Made by a program: the position numbers and the translations under genes
Shown here: positions 4,784-6,285 of the stretch, in pieces
Layout: each line of letters begins with the position of its first letter
How positions within the stretch are numbered: the stretch's first letter is position 1
The notes under the pieces: model-generated
Database searches by the model: none
What the model saw: the letters and a program-made list of their open reading frames with translations, nothing else
What the model was told of the DNA's origin: nothing
Assembly (NCBI GenBank): GCA_900547015.1
Contig: URFD01000091.1
Coordinates: forward strand, 1-6,285
Direction: 5' to 3'
Length of the DNA: 6,285 nucleotides
Source: an uncultured Oscillospiraceae bacterium
GTDB lineage: Bacteria > Bacillota > Clostridia > Oscillospirales > Ruminococcaceae

Positions 4784-6277
4784 TCAAAGATGTCGTCTGC
4801 GGTTGACCCTGCGGTATTTCTTGCGCCGCTTGGAGCGGACGATGACGAGAATCACATACATCAGGACAAACAGCAGAACAAACAGAAAGACGAATTTGAA
4901 CCAGAACTGCTGGAACAGCTGGTTGATTTTGTCCAGAGTCACCAGCAGGGAGCTGGCTTCAATCGACTCGGCAGCAATCAAATCCACCTGACCCAGCTCG
5001 CAGCCGTAGAGGATGAGCTTGAGGGTGCCCATCTTTTCTCCCTTTTCCACCGGGGCGGTCACATAGTCCTTTTCGCCGATGCGCTCGCCGTTGTTGTTGT
5101 AGGCGATGCGCCGCACATTGGAAACGTCGATGTTGTTTGGAATCAGCGCGGAGTAGGTCTGTCCACTGACCAGCTGAAGGTGGTCCTTGCCGTCCTTGGC
5201 AAGGCGGACATTGTTGATGCTGCTGACCTTGTCGCCCTTTTCCACGATGGTCTTGGCATGGTAGGTCTCAAACACCCAGTCGTAGAATTTGGCGGTCAGC
5301 ACGAAGGCTTGGTTGGGGGTGATGTACCCGCCGTTTTCATCCAGATACGGGGCGCCCATCAGAACCAGAAGATACTCATAGCCGTCCTTTTCCGCGGTGG
5401 AGATCAAGCATCTGCCCGCCTCCTCCAGCGTGCCGGTTTTGACGCCGGTGATTTGCGGGTAGTAAAATCCCGAGCCCTCCACCAGCATCTTGTTGGTGCT
5501 GTCCCAGTGCAGGTTTTCCTGCTTGTTGGTGGGGCCGGTGTCGTAGCTTGGGGTGGACACGATTTTGCGGAAGGTCTCGTTTTGTAGGGCATACTGGGTA
5601 ATCAGGTACATATCGTAGGCGGAGGAGTAGTGGTCGGCATCGAACAGGCCGTTGGAATTGACGAAGTGGGTGTTCTGACAGCCCAGCTCCTGCGCCTTGT
5701 CGTTCATCATCTTGGCAAAGGTTTCCAGAGAGCCGCCGCCGATTTCATACGCCAGCATGACCGCCGCCTCGTTTGCAGAGGGGAGCATGATGGCATACAG
5801 CAGCTGCTCGACGGTGAGCGTTTCGTTCAGGGTGATGCCGCCGGTGGAGATTCCGCCGCCGTACATGATATTGATTTCGTAGACATAGTTTTGCAGCTCT
5901 GCGGTAAAGGTCAGCTCCCGGCTCAAATCCGGGATATTTTCCAGCGTCAGGATGGCGGTCATAATCTTGGTCAGGGAAGCGGGAGACCGCTGTACGTCCG
6001 CATTCCGCGCGTGAATCAGGGTGTTGGTGGTCAGCTCCACCATGTAGACCGCCAGATTTTGCATCAGGGGGTCACTCTCATCGATGAAGGGCACGGTGCC
6101 CTGCGAAATGTCCAGCTTTCCGGCGCCGTTGTCCGCTTCGGTTTTCTCGGTTTCTGCGCCTTGCTGTGTCCCTTCGGTCTGTTCGGTCTGTGTTGGGGTC
6201 TGGGTGGTCAAACCGGATTCGGCAAATGTGCTCAGGCTCATGCTGCCGGCAATCAGGCAGGAAAGCAGGAACGCCAT
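4784..6277 (-). CDS. Membrane-anchored D-alanyl-D-alanine carboxypeptidase (peptidase S11, DacA/DacF/PBP5-like)
   Basis: This serine peptidase removes the terminal D-Ala from peptidoglycan stem peptides outside the membrane. The 497-residue reading shows a hydrophobic signal sequence (1-19, likely cut after STFA), a T/Q/E-rich linker (22-50), and an S11 domain with all three active-site motifs: SLTK (Ser101 nucleophile, Lys104), SAN (167-169) and KTG (280-282). Residues about 345-442 fit a PBP5 C-terminal beta domain. A membrane helix (about 458-480) and a very basic tail (RSKRRKKYRR and on, 481-497) follow, so anchoring is by a true C-terminal helix with a cytoplasmic tail, unlike the amphipathic helix of E. 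coli PBP5. The ATG at 6277 may not be the real start: the frame is open to the window edge (preceding codons Leu and Arg), no Shine-Dalgarno is visible in the eight bases available, and the signal peptide lacks basic n-region residues. It heads an operon with the DUF1667 gene. Confidence 0.93.
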   Translation of the reverse strand: MAFLLSCLIAGSMSLSTFAESGLTTQTPTQTEQTEGTQQGAETEKTEADNGAGKLDISQGTVPFIDESDPLMQNLAVYMVELTTNTLIHARNADVQRSPASLTKIMTAILTLENIPDLSRELTFTAELQNYVYEINIMYGGGISTGGITLNETLTVEQLLYAIMLPSANEAAVMLAYEIGGGSLETFAKMMNDKAQELGCQNTHFVNSNGLFDADHYSSAYDMYLITQYALQNETFRKIVSTPSYDTGPTNKQENLHWDSTNKMLVEGSGFYYPQITGVKTGTLEEAGRCLISTAEKDGYEYLLVLMGAPYLDENGGYITPNQAFVLTAKFYDWVFETYHAKTIVEKGDKVSSINNVRLAKDGKDHLQLVSGQTYSALIPNNIDVSNVRRIAYNNNGERIGEKDYVTAPVEKGEKMGTLKLILYGCELGQVDLIAAESIEASSLLVTLDKINQLFQQFWFKFVFLFVLLFVLMYVILVIVRSKRRKKYRRVNRRRHL

Positions 6278-6285
6278 CAGTCGTT

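Noticed and set aside
4337..5587. A 416-codon open frame on the plus strand opposite the carboxypeptidase and DUF1667 genes
   Set aside because: It starts inside the bidirectional terminator and lies antisense to two genes with intact family motifs. Its length follows from the codon bias of the minus-strand genes.
6250..6277. LLSC at residues 4-7 of the carboxypeptidase as a lipoprotein lipobox
   Set aside because: The Cys is too near the start for a signal peptide before it unless the gene begins upstream, it is followed by further hydrophobic residues, and a good signal peptidase I site (STFA) comes later.

Overview
The window looks like chromosomal DNA of a low-complexity-operon Gram-positive anaerobe, most likely a Clostridia member near Oscillospiraceae/Ruminococcaceae. 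This rests on strong AGGAGG-type ribosome binding sites, consensus sigma-A promoters, mid-range GC with G/C-rich third codon positions, a serine-type D,D-carboxypeptidase with a C-terminal membrane anchor, and a DUF1667 protein of the kind common in clostridia. Genus cannot be read from the sequence.

Layout, left to right. Bases 1-224 form an upstream region. It holds the probable first ten codons of a divergent minus-strand gene that runs off the left edge, a sigma-A-like promoter for the plus strand with a small inverted repeat inside it, and a hairpin at the predicted 5' end of the transcript. Bases 225-2042 encode a 605-residue single-pass membrane protein with a large extracytoplasmic domain that reads like a degenerate beta-propeller; I cannot assign a function. 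A strong intrinsic terminator follows, and only 17 bases after its T-run starts hemW (2102-3214), the radical SAM heme chaperone. A consensus extended -10 promoter then drives a D-2-hydroxyacid dehydrogenase of the glycerate dehydrogenase/hydroxypyruvate reductase type (3359-4318). A 17-bp perfect hairpin with A and T tracts on both sides (4322-4360) serves as a bidirectional terminator between this gene and the convergent minus-strand pair.

The right third is a minus-strand operon: a D-alanyl-D-alanine carboxypeptidase (4784-6277, start possibly beyond the right edge) followed after 21 bases by a small four-cysteine DUF1667 protein (4391-4762).

The genes do not form an obvious single pathway: peptidoglycan trimming, heme handling, hydroxyacid metabolism and an unknown envelope protein sit side by side. 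I see no CRISPR array, transposase, tRNA, rRNA or phage feature, and no convincing new multi-gene system. The points most worth a second look are the unknown envelope protein and its leader, the terminator placed directly before hemW, and the DUF1667 gene coupled to a cell-wall enzyme instead of its usual FAD-oxidoreductase partner.
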